Assembly (NCBI GenBank): GCA_938048185.1
Contig: CALIVT010000018.1
Location: forward strand, 1-64,000
Reading direction: 5' to 3'
Source: an uncultured Arenicella sp.
Lineage (GTDB): Bacteria; Pseudomonadota; Gammaproteobacteria; Arenicellales; Arenicellaceae
Length of the DNA: 64,000 bases
Both the position numbers and the translations under genes were made by a program. Shown piece by piece: positions 32,831 to 41,814 of the stretch (its first letter is position 1; each line of letters begins with the position of its first letter). The notes under the pieces were generated by a model. The model searched no databases. It saw only the letters and a program-made list of their open reading frames with translations, and was not told the origin of the DNA.

Positions 32831-33334
32831 CTAGGTTGAAAGGTCTTGGATCATTCTAAACATTTGTTCAGGTGAATTAGCCGCTGAGAGTTTATTTTTG
32901 TTTGCCGGTTTAGACATTAGGCGAGCAATATCGGCGAGTAAATTTAGATGTTCTTGAGATGCGTCTTCGGGCACCAATAAACCAAATGCTAAATCAACGT
33001 GTTGGCGATCAATGCTGTCGTAATCGACACCTTGATTAAGGCTTATGATCGCGACTACGGCTGTGCTTGCTTGTGGGCAACGCGAATGTGGCAGCGCAAC
33101 CCCATTGCCAATGCCGGTATTACCTAGTTTTTCACGCTCAAGAAGTTGGTGGTAAATATCCTTTTTTCTGGTCTCGCTGTCGAGTGCTTTTGTGAGGAGG
33201 TGGGCCATTTCCTCTAACAATTTTTTTGCACTGCTGATCTGAGCGTTTACTAGAATAAGTTCAGTATTTAAGCTGGAAAGCAATACACTTGATGTAGATG
33301 AAGTGCTGCCTTGAGAGGGCGTTGGGGTACTCAT
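32831..33334 (-). CDS. ptsN: PTS IIA-like nitrogen regulatory protein PtsN
   Basis: A 167-residue EIIA-Ntr protein, the end acceptor of the nitrogen PTS. The phosphorylated histidine is H83 in GVALPHSRC. VDLAFGLLVPEDASQEHLNL is conserved. The first 20 residues are a serine/threonine-rich extension (TPSQGSTSSTSS) not seen in E. coli PtsN. It acts on potassium transport, nitrogen and envelope control in other bacteria. Located between hpf and rapZ. Confidence 0.95.
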   Translation of the reverse strand: MSTPTPSQGSTSSTSSVLLSSLNTELILVNAQISSAKKLLEEMAHLLTKALDSETRKKDIYHQLLEREKLGNTGIGNGVALPHSRCPQASTAVVAIISLNQGVDYDSIDRQHVDLAFGLLVPEDASQEHLNLLADIARLMSKPANKNKLSAANSPEQMFRMIQDLST

Positions 33335-33468
33335 TGATCTGGACGTGTCTCTGAACGATTTAATAATATTGTTTTGTCATGCTAAAAGTCCACCACTACT
33401 GCGGCTAGCTAATGCTGGCGGCAACAGAGGTGGACCCGATCTAAAAAGTCAGAATTTGACTGTATTAT

Positions 33469-33795
33469 CTAGTCAAATTCTTGGCTCTTTAGGGCGCCAC
33501 CATTGCGATGGTGATTGGTTATTTTTTCTTTGTGCTTGCGCACTTGAGAATCTAGTTTATCAGCTAAGTCGTCGATTGTGGCATACATGTTCTCTGAGTC
33601 TGCATGCGCGTGCATCGTTATGCCCTTAGCGTTCACAGTGGCCTCGGCTTTATGATGAATTTTTTCTACGTGAAGCACCACGTCAATACTATTCAAGTGG
33701 TCAAAATGTCGTTCGATACGTTCCATTTTTTCGCCGATATAGTGCTTCATTGAATCGGTTAAATCGATTTGGTGACCTGAGATAGTTAACTGCAT
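33469..33795 (-). CDS. hpf: Ribosome hibernation promoting factor
   Basis: A 108-residue short HPF that binds the 30S decoding region and favours 100S ribosome dimers in resting cells. MQLTISGHQIDLTDSMKHYI and IDVVLHVEKIHHKAEATVNA are characteristic, and YATIDDLADKLDSQVRKHKE is the last helix. CTCCT on the plus strand just before the start is the ribosome-binding site (AGGAG, 8 bases away). Downstream of rpoN, its usual position. Confidence 0.95.
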   Translation of the reverse strand: MQLTISGHQIDLTDSMKHYIGEKMERIERHFDHLNSIDVVLHVEKIHHKAEATVNAKGITMHAHADSENMYATIDDLADKLDSQVRKHKEKITNHHRNGGALKSQEFD

Positions 33796-33925
33796 AAAAT
33801 TCTCCTATTGAGAGTTTTGGCGAGCTGTTATGCCCACCATTTACCGCATATCGCGCGCGTGCCATGCGTAAATAGGGCGAGTCATGCAACTTGCGGCGCA
33901 AGTCAATTCAACGGTCCGGTTTAGC

Positions 33926-35425
33926 TCAGTTAATGGCTTTACGCTGGCTCGATGGTGCTATGTGCATGCTCTCGCGGTATTTAGCCACGGTGCGTCTGGC
34001 AACGATATGCCCTTGTTGCTCTAGTTCTTTGGCAATTTTGCTGTCGCTTAATGGTTTGGTTTTTACCTCGCTATTAACCATCTTCTTTATCAACGAGCGA
34101 ATTGCTGTTGAGCTAGAGGCAGCGCCATCAGTCGTGCTAAGGGCGCTGGAAAAAAAGTACTTTAGTTCTGTTACTCCGTGCGGGCTGAGCATATATTTGC
34201 CCGAGGTTGCACGCGAGATTGTTGATTCATGCATATCAAGTGCTTGCGCAATGTCATGTAAAATCATCGGTCGCATTGCTTGATCGCCTTGCTCAAAGAA
34301 GTCTTGCTGGCGCTCAACAATAGCCTCTGCTACTAATAGTAGGGTGTCATAGCGGCTCATCAAGCCTTTGATGAACATTTTTGCATCGAGCAGGTTTTTT
34401 TGAATGTAGTTGCTGTCTTCTTTGTCGAGCTCAAGTTTCGAGCCCGCTTTGAGCATATTGGAATAGGTCTCGTTAAGTCGCAGTTTAGTCTGATTGTCTG
34501 GGTTCAGTTGAGCCACCCAGCGGGCTCCCAATTTTTTAACCAGCACGTCTGGAACCACGTAGTTCTGGTTATCACTTTGAAATGCGGCGCTAATACGTGG
34601 GTTTAGCTGCGTGACTAGCTCTAATGCTTGGCTGAGTGCTTGATCATTGACGCCTAAGACTTTTTTTAATTTTGCGAAATTACGTGCGCCTACTAAATCA
34701 AGATGTTCAGCAACAATATTTTTTGCAATATCGATAAAGGGCGTGTCATCGTCTTTAAGGTCTAACAAAATGGCTAAGCGCTCACTTAAATCACGGGCAC
34801 CGGCACCGGTTGGTTCGAGCGTCTTGATTAAGCTGAGGATGGCGCCAACTTCGTCCTCCTCGACTTCCAATTTGGGGTCTAAGGTGTTGACGATATCGCT
34901 TAGGCTAGCGCCCAGATACCCGTCGTCATCTAAGCTGTGTAATATGTTGTTGGCGATTAATTTGTCTTTGGCACTGAGTGCGGTCATTTGAACTTGCCAC
35001 TCAAGGTGCTCGAACAACGTTTCTTGCTTGCTAACATAATGAGTGAACTCTGTGTTGCCATCGCCGCGGCCAGAAACAATCGAGACGCGTTGCGGTTCTT
35101 GCCACGCGGTGTCGGGTTCAGACCAACTTTCGGCAAGATTTTGTTCGGGAGCGAGACTGTCGTTGCGTTCTAATTCCACGCTTGGGTCGGCTGCTTCAGC
35201 AACGGGTTGTGGCACACCGTTGTCGTGCGCAGGTGCGACTTGATCGATAATCGGAGTTTCATTTTGCTCACTCTCAACCCGCTCTAGAAGGGGATTAGCG
35301 TCTAAGGTTTGTTGAATTTCCTGTTCTAGATCTAAAGACGGTAGTTGCAGTAATTTAAGAGACTGCTTGAGTTGCGGCGTGAGCGTTAGGTGCTGAGATA
35401 ATTTGAGATTTAGGCTTTGTTTCAT
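33926..35425 (-). CDS. rpoN: RNA polymerase sigma-54 factor RpoN
   Basis: A 499-residue sigma-54. The N-terminal activator-interacting region is LKLSQHLTLTPQLKQSLKLL (residues 4-23). An acidic stretch follows (about 50-120), then the core-binding domain, a helix-turn-helix with LDMHESTISRATSGKYMLSP, and the RpoN box ARRTVAKYRE near residue 475-484. It directs transcription from -24/-12 promoters, needing enhancer-binding proteins. Lies between lptB and hpf, as in E. coli. Confidence 0.97.
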   Translation of the reverse strand: MKQSLNLKLSQHLTLTPQLKQSLKLLQLPSLDLEQEIQQTLDANPLLERVESEQNETPIIDQVAPAHDNGVPQPVAEAADPSVELERNDSLAPEQNLAESWSEPDTAWQEPQRVSIVSGRGDGNTEFTHYVSKQETLFEHLEWQVQMTALSAKDKLIANNILHSLDDDGYLGASLSDIVNTLDPKLEVEEDEVGAILSLIKTLEPTGAGARDLSERLAILLDLKDDDTPFIDIAKNIVAEHLDLVGARNFAKLKKVLGVNDQALSQALELVTQLNPRISAAFQSDNQNYVVPDVLVKKLGARWVAQLNPDNQTKLRLNETYSNMLKAGSKLELDKEDSNYIQKNLLDAKMFIKGLMSRYDTLLLVAEAIVERQQDFFEQGDQAMRPMILHDIAQALDMHESTISRATSGKYMLSPHGVTELKYFFSSALSTTDGAASSSTAIRSLIKKMVNSEVKTKPLSDSKIAKELEQQGHIVARRTVAKYRESMHIAPSSQRKAIN

Positions 35426-35563
35426 TTACTGCGCCGGTCTTGTTTATGACCGAGTTGGGGATTAACGACCCTTAAACAAATATTTACGTCAATATACTGC
35501 ATAAAAACAGTCTACTCTCAACCAGAGGATTTGCCAATGAGAGTTTGGTAACAAAGAAATTTG

Positions 35564-36289
35564 TCAGATTTTGAACTTTGACCCAAGGTAGACGTCACGC
35601 ACGCCTTGATGGCTTAAAATCTGCTTTGCGGTGCCTTCGGTTAAGACGCGACCCTCGGTTAAAATATACGAGTGATCGCAAATATCCAGCGTTTCTCGAA
35701 CATTATGATCGGTAATGATAATGCCGATTCCGGAATTACGCAGATAGTCGATAATTTGTTGAATGTCGCCAACTGAGATTGGGTCGATACCAGCAAACGG
35801 TTCGTCTAGTAGTATGAAATAAGGTTTTAGCGCGATGGCACGGGCAATTTCAGCCCGGCGTCGCTCGCCACCCGACAATGAAATACCTAAGGTGTCACGT
35901 TTGTGGCCGATATTAAATTCTTCGAGTAGCTGCTCAACCCGTCGACTGCGCTGTTGCGGCGACATAGTTTTATCAGTCTCGAGCACCGCCATTAAATTTT
36001 CTTGCACCGTGAGTTTGCGAAAGATAGAGGGTTCTTGTGGTAGATAGCCAATACCAAGCTTCGCACGCGAATGCATGGGCAAGTGGCTGATGTCCTGGCC
36101 GTTGAGTAAAATTCGGCCGCTATTGCTGCGCACTAAACCCACCACCATATAAAAACTGGTGGTTTTGCCTGCGCCATTAGGGCCGAGCAGGCCAACAACC
36201 TGGCCGCTCTCTACCGAGATATTAATCTTCTTAACGACTTGCAGGCCTTTATAGCTCTTGCAAAGATCGCGGGTCTCCAGAATGCTCAT
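35564..36289 (-). CDS. lptB: LPS export ABC transporter ATP-binding protein LptB
   Basis: A 241-residue ATPase that powers LPS extraction with LptF and LptG. Walker [10 protein letters not shown] (about 36-44), signature [13 protein letters not shown], Walker [13 protein letters not shown] and the switch H of [10 protein letters not shown] are intact. LptFG are not in the window. 15 bases separate it from lptA; a 138-base gap follows before rpoN. Confidence 0.97.
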   Translation of the reverse strand: MSILETRDLCKSYKGLQVVKKINISVESGQVVGLLGPNGAGKTTSFYMVVGLVRSNSGRILLNGQDISHLPMHSRAKLGIGYLPQEPSIFRKLTVQENLMAVLETDKTMSPQQRSRRVEQLLEEFNIGHKRDTLGISLSGGERRRAEIARAIALKPYFILLDEPFAGIDPISVGDIQQIIDYLRNSGIGIIITDHNVRETLDICDHSYILTEGRVLTEGTAKQILSHQGVRDVYLGSKFKI

Positions 36290-36304
36290 CGTTGGTTACT
36301 TACT

Positions 36305-37138
36305 CTACTCGTCCTGGTCGCGTGTTGCGTCTGTTTCCGCGTCTTTCTTATCTTTCTTGCTTTTCTTATCTTTCTTGCTTTTCTTGCCTTTCGTTGACTT
36401 TTTTTCTTCCTTTTCTACTTTTTTCGGTTGCAGAATTAAGCGTGACCGACCAGCCTTAACCGGCTCTATTCTTTGCTTCGGCTTGGTTGGCTTGGCATCT
36501 TCATTTGTATTTGCGTCGGAATTTGTGGTTTCAGACTCTGTGGTTTCAGATGGTTTGCTCGGTGCAACGGCAGTGGTTTCGTCGGGGCCTGCGGCATCAT
36601 CTTTAAACGGGTCTTCTATCTTGCGAGCAGGGGCGGTGCCATCTTTGCCGGTTAAGCCTAATGTTGAGCCACCGTAAATCTTTAGCTTGTCGGTCGCCAT
36701 GTTGTAGACGATCTTTTGGCCACGCGCGGTGCTGGCACCCTGTTTGAGCGCCGCTTTACCTACTAGGGTGAGCGTGTTGCTTGGATAATCAACCAAAATT
36801 TTCTTAGCCCAGCCTTCAACGTCATCCGGTTGGTCATCAGGCCGCTGTTTGAATCTGGCCAAAGAACCATCGGCGATGGCTTTGGTTAACTGGCCGCTTT
36901 TATCGTAGGTGGCCACCAGCTTGTCGGCTTTGATACGCAGCGTGCCTTGCACGACCAACACGTTATCGATGAGAGTACGAACGCCGGTTTTAAAATCGAT
37001 CTCGGTTTCGTCTGCTTCGATTTGTGCGGGCTGATCACGGTCGCTCTTCAGAGCCAGCGCTTGAGGCGGTAGCACGAGGACAAATAATATGGCGCTAAGG
37101 GTGAAGTGGAATTTGGTCATGGGTCTGTGAAAAAGCAT
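36305..37138 (-). CDS. lptA: LPS transport protein LptA with long lysine-rich tail
   Basis: A 277-residue periplasmic protein; E. coli LptA has 185. A signal peptide ends near PPQALA (residue 29), then comes the OstA/LptA beta-jellyroll (QPAQIEADETEIDFKTGVRT; GTLRIKADKLVATY; YPSNTLTLVGKAALKQG; KIVYNMATDKLKIYG) to about residue 165. The rest is low-complexity: a Thr/Ser/Glu stretch and then a very basic end rich in KKSKKDKK, encoded partly by an 18-bp duplication (36347-36382). It carries LPS across the periplasm. Start 37138; an ATG at 37120 is possible. Confidence 0.92.
   Translation of the reverse strand: MLFHRPMTKFHFTLSAILFVLVLPPQALALKSDRDQPAQIEADETEIDFKTGVRTLIDNVLVVQGTLRIKADKLVATYDKSGQLTKAIADGSLARFKQRPDDQPDDVEGWAKKILVDYPSNTLTLVGKAALKQGASTARGQKIVYNMATDKLKIYGGSTLGLTGKDGTAPARKIEDPFKDDAAGPDETTAVAPSKPSETTESETTNSDANTNEDAKPTKPKQRIEPVKAGRSRLILQPKKVEKEEKKSTKGKKSKKDKKSKKDKKDAETDATRDQDE
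36347..36382 (-). repeat. 18-bp tandem duplication in the lptA tail
   Basis: CTTATCTTTCTTGCTTTT occurs at 36347-36364 and again at 36365-36382. It adds a repeat of KKSKKD in frame to the lysine-rich end of LptA. Confidence 0.9.
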
Positions 37139-37271
37139 AACGCCTGCGGTTGAACGTATGGTTTATTGTTATCGCTAAAATATATCACACAGGCTGACCG
37201 TACGCTGAACGAGAACAGCATATATTTTTCTTGAACTGTAGATAATTTAAATCAGCAATGAGTGTGTGCGG

Positions 37272-37733
37272 TTACTCGAATATACCGCCTGCCTGCTTAG
37301 TTTTATCGAGTAGTATCCGCATTTTTTTTGAATTCAAGGTGCCACCCGGGCCGCGTGAGTCTGCTTCGACCACCACGCGGACGTTGCCGGTCATTAAAAT
37401 TTCATCGCCAGAGGATGACATCCAACCTGAGTCACTGTAAGTATGCCGTGGCGCGAAGCCGATTTCGTATTCAACGACGTGCGGATTATCCAGTAACGCG
37501 GTGTCGTCGTCAGGAAAATGCGCCATCCGGTCGGCCTTTAGTACAAAGCGCCGCTGCCCATTTTCGTCTAGGCCGGTGGCCACGAAGTTTTCAATATAGT
37601 AGTCCGGGTCGTGGCGATTCTTGAAGTCTTTGAGCTCGGGTTCCTCGTCTATCATGCGGGTTTGCAGATAGATGCCGCCTAAGCCGACCATGCCGAGAAT
37701 CGAGATATAGAGTAAGGTTTCGAGTTGCTTCAC
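37272..37733 (-). CDS. lptC: LPS export protein LptC
   Basis: A 153-residue bitopic inner-membrane protein linking LptBFG to LptA. Residues about 5-24 are the single membrane segment, followed by the strands of the LptC jellyroll (DYYIENFVATGLDENGQRRF, LKADRMAHFPDDDTALLDNP). It is shorter than typical (about 180-190): after GDEILMTGNVRVVVEAD only some 30 residues remain. No frameshift is evident downstream. The start is GTG at 37733. A gap of 133 bases separates it from lptA, whereas the two genes usually overlap. Confidence 0.85.
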   Translation of the reverse strand: MKQLETLLYISILGMVGLGGIYLQTRMIDEEPELKDFKNRHDPDYYIENFVATGLDENGQRRFVLKADRMAHFPDDDTALLDNPHVVEYEIGFAPRHTYSDSGWMSSSGDEILMTGNVRVVVEADSRGPGGTLNSKKMRILLDKTKQAGGIFE

Positions 37734-37783
37734 GTGCGTTGATTTTAGCTAAAGTTTGTTACAAGCGTTGTTGTCATTTATGG

Positions 37784-38338
37784 TTATTGCTTCGGTGAAA
37801 TGCCGAGTGGGTAACAGTCTTGACTGTAGAGCAGTACGTCGCAGATTGCCCGCACCGCACCCTGTCCGCCTGTTAATGGAGCAACCCAATCGGCAATGTC
37901 GAGTACGATAAAGTGACCGTTTTGTACTGAAAACTTCAGCCCACATTCCTGCATTACTTGCAGGTCGATCACGTCGTCTCCGGCGAAGCAGCAGTCCTCA
38001 CCGCGTAAGTCGAGTTGGCCTAAAAGCTGTTCGAACACCTCGCGTTTATTATCAACCCCAAGGTGGCAGTGCTTGATGCCTAGGTCGTTTAAACGCGTTT
38101 GCAATGCTGCGGATCGCCGTGCGGAAATAACGCCCACATCGATACCCGACGCTTGCAGCATTTTCAGGCCGTGCCCATCAAGCGCGTGAAACACCTTCAT
38201 TTGCTCGCCATCAGCGCAATAGTGTAGCTTACCATCGGTGAGAACTCCGTCTACGTCAAATAAGGCTAGTTTGACCTTAGCGGCCTTGGCCATAACCTCA
38301 TCTGAAACTTGATAGGGCAGTGGGGGTAATTTACTCAT
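37784..38338 (-). CDS. kdsC: 3-deoxy-D-manno-octulosonate 8-phosphate phosphatase KdsC
   Basis: A 184-residue HAD phosphatase that releases Kdo from Kdo-8-phosphate. Motif I is LFDVDGVLTDG (about 27-37), motif II is GVISARRS, and motif IV is FAGDDVIDLQVM. It lacks a cap domain and acts as a tetramer in relatives. Nine bases separate it from kdsD, and it is followed by lptC. Confidence 0.95.
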   Translation of the reverse strand: MSKLPPLPYQVSDEVMAKAAKVKLALFDVDGVLTDGKLHYCADGEQMKVFHALDGHGLKMLQASGIDVGVISARRSAALQTRLNDLGIKHCHLGVDNKREVFEQLLGQLDLRGEDCCFAGDDVIDLQVMQECGLKFSVQNGHFIVLDIADWVAPLTGGQGAVRAICDVLLYSQDCYPLGISPKQ

Positions 38339-38347
38339 AAAAATGTC

Positions 38348-39313
38348 CTATAAAACGCCCGCGCGCAGTAGGTCTTGCATATTCAGCGCGCCTACCACGT
38401 CGGCGTTGTTGGTTACGATTAAGCCGCCAATGCTACGTTCTTTCATTAAGCTAACCAATTCAGCGGCTAACATGTCTGGCCTTGCGGTCACTGGTTCGGC
38501 TGTCATTACCTCGGAAATTGGCGTATCAACACTGATTCGTTCTGCGAGTGTGCGTCGTAGGTCACCGTCGGTGTAAATTCCGATAAGTTGACCGTTACTG
38601 TCGCAGACGCCGGTCATGCCCAGGCCCTTACTCGACATTTCAAGCAATGCGTCTGACAGCAGAGCTGACTCTGCGACAAGTGGGATATCGTCGCCTTTGT
38701 GCATAATATCGTCGACGTACATCAATAGCCTTCGGCCCAACGCACCACCTGGGTGCGAGCGAGCGAAATCTCGTTCATCAAAATCTCGGGCGTTGAGCAC
38801 CGCAATGGCGAGGGCATCGCCCATTGCTAAGCTGGCCGTGGTGCTGGCGGTTGGCGCCAAGTTCATCGGGCAGGCTTCTTGTTCAATCGGAATGTTTATA
38901 TAGGCGTCGGCTAGCTTAGCCAAGGTGGAACTGGGCACACTCGCCATACCGATCAAGCCAACCCCCATGCGCTTAATGATTGGTAAAATCGATAAAACTT
39001 CGGACGTTTCCCCGGAATTAGAAATCGCTAAAACAAGGTCTTTAGGCGTGATCATGCCTAAGTCACCATGACTTGCTTCACCGGGGTGGACAAAGAATGC
39101 GGGGGTGCCGGTGCTTGCTAACGTGGCTGCGATTTTGTTGGCGATATGGCCGGACTTGCCCATCCCGGTGACAACGACACGACCCTCACAGTCAAGTATG
39201 CGTTGGCAGGCATCTTCAAAGCTTGCACCCAATCGGCCAATTTGGCTGCTGATCGCTTGGGCTTCAATGCTCAGGACCTGGCGCGCGGAGTCTAGGAAAG
39301 CGGTTTTTTTCAT
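38348..39313 (-). CDS. kdsD: D-arabinose 5-phosphate isomerase KdsD
   Basis: A 321-residue isomerase that makes arabinose 5-phosphate for Kdo. The SIS domain has VVTGMGKSGHIANKIAATLA, STGTPAFFVHPGEASHGDLG and ISNSGETSEV. Two CBS domains follow from about residue 205 (VDDIMHKGDDIPLV; VMTAEPVTARPDMLAAELVS). The ATG at 39313 is chosen; a TTG two codons upstream gives two more residues. Adjacent to kdsC. Confidence 0.96.
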   Translation of the reverse strand: MKKTAFLDSARQVLSIEAQAISSQIGRLGASFEDACQRILDCEGRVVVTGMGKSGHIANKIAATLASTGTPAFFVHPGEASHGDLGMITPKDLVLAISNSGETSEVLSILPIIKRMGVGLIGMASVPSSTLAKLADAYINIPIEQEACPMNLAPTASTTASLAMGDALAIAVLNARDFDERDFARSHPGGALGRRLLMYVDDIMHKGDDIPLVAESALLSDALLEMSSKGLGMTGVCDSNGQLIGIYTDGDLRRTLAERISVDTPISEVMTAEPVTARPDMLAAELVSLMKERSIGGLIVTNNADVVGALNMQDLLRAGVL

Positions 39314-39368
39314 GCGCAAAGATTAGCTCTCAAGAGGATAAATATCAAACCGCAAAGGCTGTTACGTC

Positions 39369-40310
39369 TCAAACCGCAAAGGCTACTAAATAAACTAAAT
39401 AGGCCAGGTATCCGCCCAGTAGAATCGCACCTTCTCGGCGTCCAAATTCGCCCTTAAATAAGGCGAAAAAGAGCATTAACAAGGTGAACGCTAACATTAT
39501 CGGAAAGTCTCGCCACAGTGCACTGGTGTCGATTTCAGTGGCTTGAATCACGCCAGTAATACCAAGCACGCCGAGGGTGTTAAACACGTTAGAGCCGATA
39601 ATGTTTCCTAAAATCATGTCGTGCACGCCTTTGCGCGCCGCGGCAATGGCGGCTGCGAGCTCAGGCAAGCTGGTGCCGATTGCAACGATTGTCAGGCCGA
39701 TAATAAGCTCACCAACCCCGAAAAACTCGGCGATGGTGACCGCGCCATTAACCAGTAGCTTTGACGCACCCATTAAGATCGCAATACTGACGACCGTAAG
39801 GGCGAAGGTTTTTAGGTTTGAATTGCCGTTCGAGAGTTGATTGAGCGAGTTTGGCTGGTCTTTGTTTGATATTACCGACCAAACGAGATACGCGATCAAG
39901 GCGGCTAATAAAATGATTCCGTCTGAGCGTGATAACAAACCATCGGCAACCAAGCCTATGGCCAATAGGCCTACGCCGATAACAAACGGTAAATCGCGTT
40001 TGGCGGTATTGCGTTCAACTGTCAGCGCGCGCACTAGGGCGGCACTGCCCAGCACCATTCCGATATTGGTTATGTTTGAACCTAATGCGTTGCCCAGTGC
40101 TAGATTGCCTTTATTTTCCAACGCAGCCATGGCGGACACAAATAGTTCGGGCGCAGAGGTGCCAAAGCCGACGATTACGATGCCAATTAATAGTGTTGAA
40201 ACCCCGAGGTTGGTTGCTAACTCTGAGGCGTTATCAACCAATAGATCAGCGCTCCACATCAGCAGAAAAAAGCCCAGCAGGACAAAGGCGACGGCAATAG
40301 CAAGTTCCAT
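39369..40310 (-). CDS. yrbG: Calcium/sodium antiporter (CaCA family, YrbG-like)
   Basis: A 313-residue inner-membrane antiporter with about ten helices. The two inverted alpha-repeats are seen as GFGTSAPELFVSAMAA (near 50) and AIGTSLPELAAAIAAA (near 208), each with the exchange-site S/T-x-P-E. The order antiporter-kdsD-kdsC-lptC matches E. coli yrbG-kdsD-kdsC-lptC. It is the first gene of the cluster on the minus strand. Confidence 0.95.
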   Translation of the reverse strand: MELAIAVAFVLLGFFLLMWSADLLVDNASELATNLGVSTLLIGIVIVGFGTSAPELFVSAMAALENKGNLALGNALGSNITNIGMVLGSAALVRALTVERNTAKRDLPFVIGVGLLAIGLVADGLLSRSDGIILLAALIAYLVWSVISNKDQPNSLNQLSNGNSNLKTFALTVVSIAILMGASKLLVNGAVTIAEFFGVGELIIGLTIVAIGTSLPELAAAIAAARKGVHDMILGNIIGSNVFNTLGVLGITGVIQATEIDTSALWRDFPIMLAFTLLMLFFALFKGEFGRREGAILLGGYLAYLVYLVAFAV

Positions 40311-40518
40311 TAAACGAGTTTCTTAAGTAGGCCGGTTGAGGGCGTGGTTCTGAGCCTTGATGGCGTGCTCGCTAGTGTGTTGTTTTCGGTGTTAAATTGC
40401 AACTAAGACCTGTGAGTATTGCCGATTGTAATGATTATATAAAACCATTATTTTGCTGCATTTATATTGGTTTTCAAACGCTATACTATGGCGGTACTAA
40501 ATTTACTTGGGGAGCATT

Positions 40519-40902
40519 ATGTTAGACAAAATCAATGACCTATTGGCTGAACCGTTGCCACGCAAAATTCTTTTCTTCGACGACATGCTCACACCGAGCC
40601 TGATCCGCTTACTCTATTGGCTGGGTTTGTTGGCGGTGGCTTGGACGGGAATCGGCCATTTTTTTACCAATGGCTTTTTTGGGATATTCGAGGCCTTGGT
40701 GTTTGTTGTCGGCGGCATAATCGGCTTGCGAGTACTCGCTGAACTGGTAATGTTGCTGTTTAAAATAAATGAAAACCTTGAAACGATCGCCGGTCAATCC
40801 GAAGTTGTGTTGACTACTCCAGCGCCAAAAGCTGCGAAAAAAGTAAGCAAAAAGGCTGCAAAGAAGGTCTCAAAAAAGACGACTGGTAAATCCGCTGATT
40901 AA
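40519..40902 (+). CDS. DUF4282 membrane protein with lysine/alanine-rich tail
   Basis: A protein of 127 residues from the ATG at 40519, which has GGGGAG just upstream. DDMLTPSLIRLLYWLGLLAV starts the DUF4282 domain, with two membrane helices (about 26-46 and 56-80) and the family end LFKINENLETIA. From about residue 100 a basic tail follows with APKAAKKVSKKAAKKVSKK, close to the histone H1-like module of the second phasin at 63356. DUF4282 function is unknown. Divergent from the antiporter gene. Confidence 0.88.
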   Translation: MLDKINDLLAEPLPRKILFFDDMLTPSLIRLLYWLGLLAVAWTGIGHFFTNGFFGIFEALVFVVGGIIGLRVLAELVMLLFKINENLETIAGQSEVVLTTPAPKAAKKVSKKAAKKVSKKTTGKSAD

Positions 40903-41104
40903 ATTGCGAGTAATCGCGCAATAAATGAGGCTAGTTCGCTTGTATTTGTATACCGCGACCCTAAATATTCATTAACCTGGCGTTCAGCTGAAATTTGATA
41001 TTCTTAGCGCCATTGTGTAATGCATTGTTAGCCTCAACTTAGTCTCAACAGGGCATTAACCGTTAGATACGTTCGATGTGAACGAAAACTTTTTTGGAGA
41101 TCTC

Positions 41105-41740
41105 ATGAGCTTATTCATGAACGTTATTAAACAATCCGTTGCAGCGCTGTCGCTGACGATCATCTTATTCGTTGGCATCATTGGACACGCGTCCGCAATG
41201 AAGGGCCCTGAGCAAGTGGTAAAAGAAACCGTGGACTCAATGGTTTCGCAGCTGCAGGCTAATCGTGCAAGCTATAAGGCAAATAACCAAGCGTTGTACG
41301 ATATGCTTGATCAAACCTTGTTACCAGCGCTGCACGTGCCTCGAATGGCGGACCTAATTCTTGGGAAAAAGTACGCAAGAAGTGCAAGTGACGCGCAGAA
41401 AGCGGCATTTGTACAAGAGTTTAAAACGTTTCTTTTGCAGAGCTATGCCACGGGCCTATTAAATGCGACTGGCAAAGAAAAAGTGGTTTACGAGCCAGTT
41501 ACTTTAGCGCCGGGCGCTGACAAGGTGCAGGTCAAGGCGTCGCTAATATCAAGTTCTGGTGAAGCGTATCCAATTGTATTGTCGATGAGTAATCGTAATG
41601 ACACCCGGTGGCGCGCGTATAATTTGGATGTTGCTGGTATTAATTTTATTCGGACTTATCGCTCAAGTTTTGCACAGACTTTGCAGCAAAAAGGCATTGA
41701 CGGTTTAATTACAGATCTGCGCGCTAAAAACGCACGCTAA
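41105..41740 (+). CDS. mlaC: MlaC-type phospholipid-binding periplasmic protein
   Basis: A protein of 211 residues from the ATG at 41105, with GGAG 5 bases upstream (a GTG at 41078 is rejected). Signal peptide ends near HASA. The mature part is MlaC/Ttg2D-like: GPEQVVKETVDSMVSQLQAN, LYDMLDQTLLPALHVPRMA, and WRAYNLDVAGINFIRTYRSS. MlaC carries phospholipids between the outer-membrane MlaA and inner-membrane MlaFEDB. Here mlaF, mlaE, mlaD and mlaB are missing; an ABC-2 exporter follows instead. A strong terminator separates it from that exporter. Confidence 0.9.
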   Translation: MSLFMNVIKQSVAALSLTIILFVGIIGHASAMKGPEQVVKETVDSMVSQLQANRASYKANNQALYDMLDQTLLPALHVPRMADLILGKKYARSASDAQKAAFVQEFKTFLLQSYATGLLNATGKEKVVYEPVTLAPGADKVQVKASLISSSGEAYPIVLSMSNRNDTRWRAYNLDVAGINFIRTYRSSFAQTLQQKGIDGLITDLRAKNAR

Positions 41741-41762
41741 AGCCTATAATCAGGCCCAACTG

Positions 41763-41793
41763 AAGGCGAGCTTTGGCTCGCCTTTTCTTTTTT
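41763..41793 (+). terminator. Terminator after mlaC
   Basis: AAGGCGAGC (41763-41771) pairs perfectly with GCTCGCCTT (41776-41784) around a 4-base loop, followed by TTCTTTTTT. This is a strong rho-independent terminator 23 bases after the mlaC stop. Confidence 0.9.
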
Positions 41794-41814
41794 CCCGTGG
41801 TGACAGGTTCAATT

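Noticed and set aside
37139-37271. Frameshifted rest of lptC
   Set aside because: Reading the gap in the other two frames meets stops within about 15 codons and shows no LptC-like strands.
41773-41814. N-terminal extension of the ABC-2 ATPase
   Set aside because: The added codons lie in the stem and T-tail of the mlaC terminator, and the family starts near the TTG at 41815.
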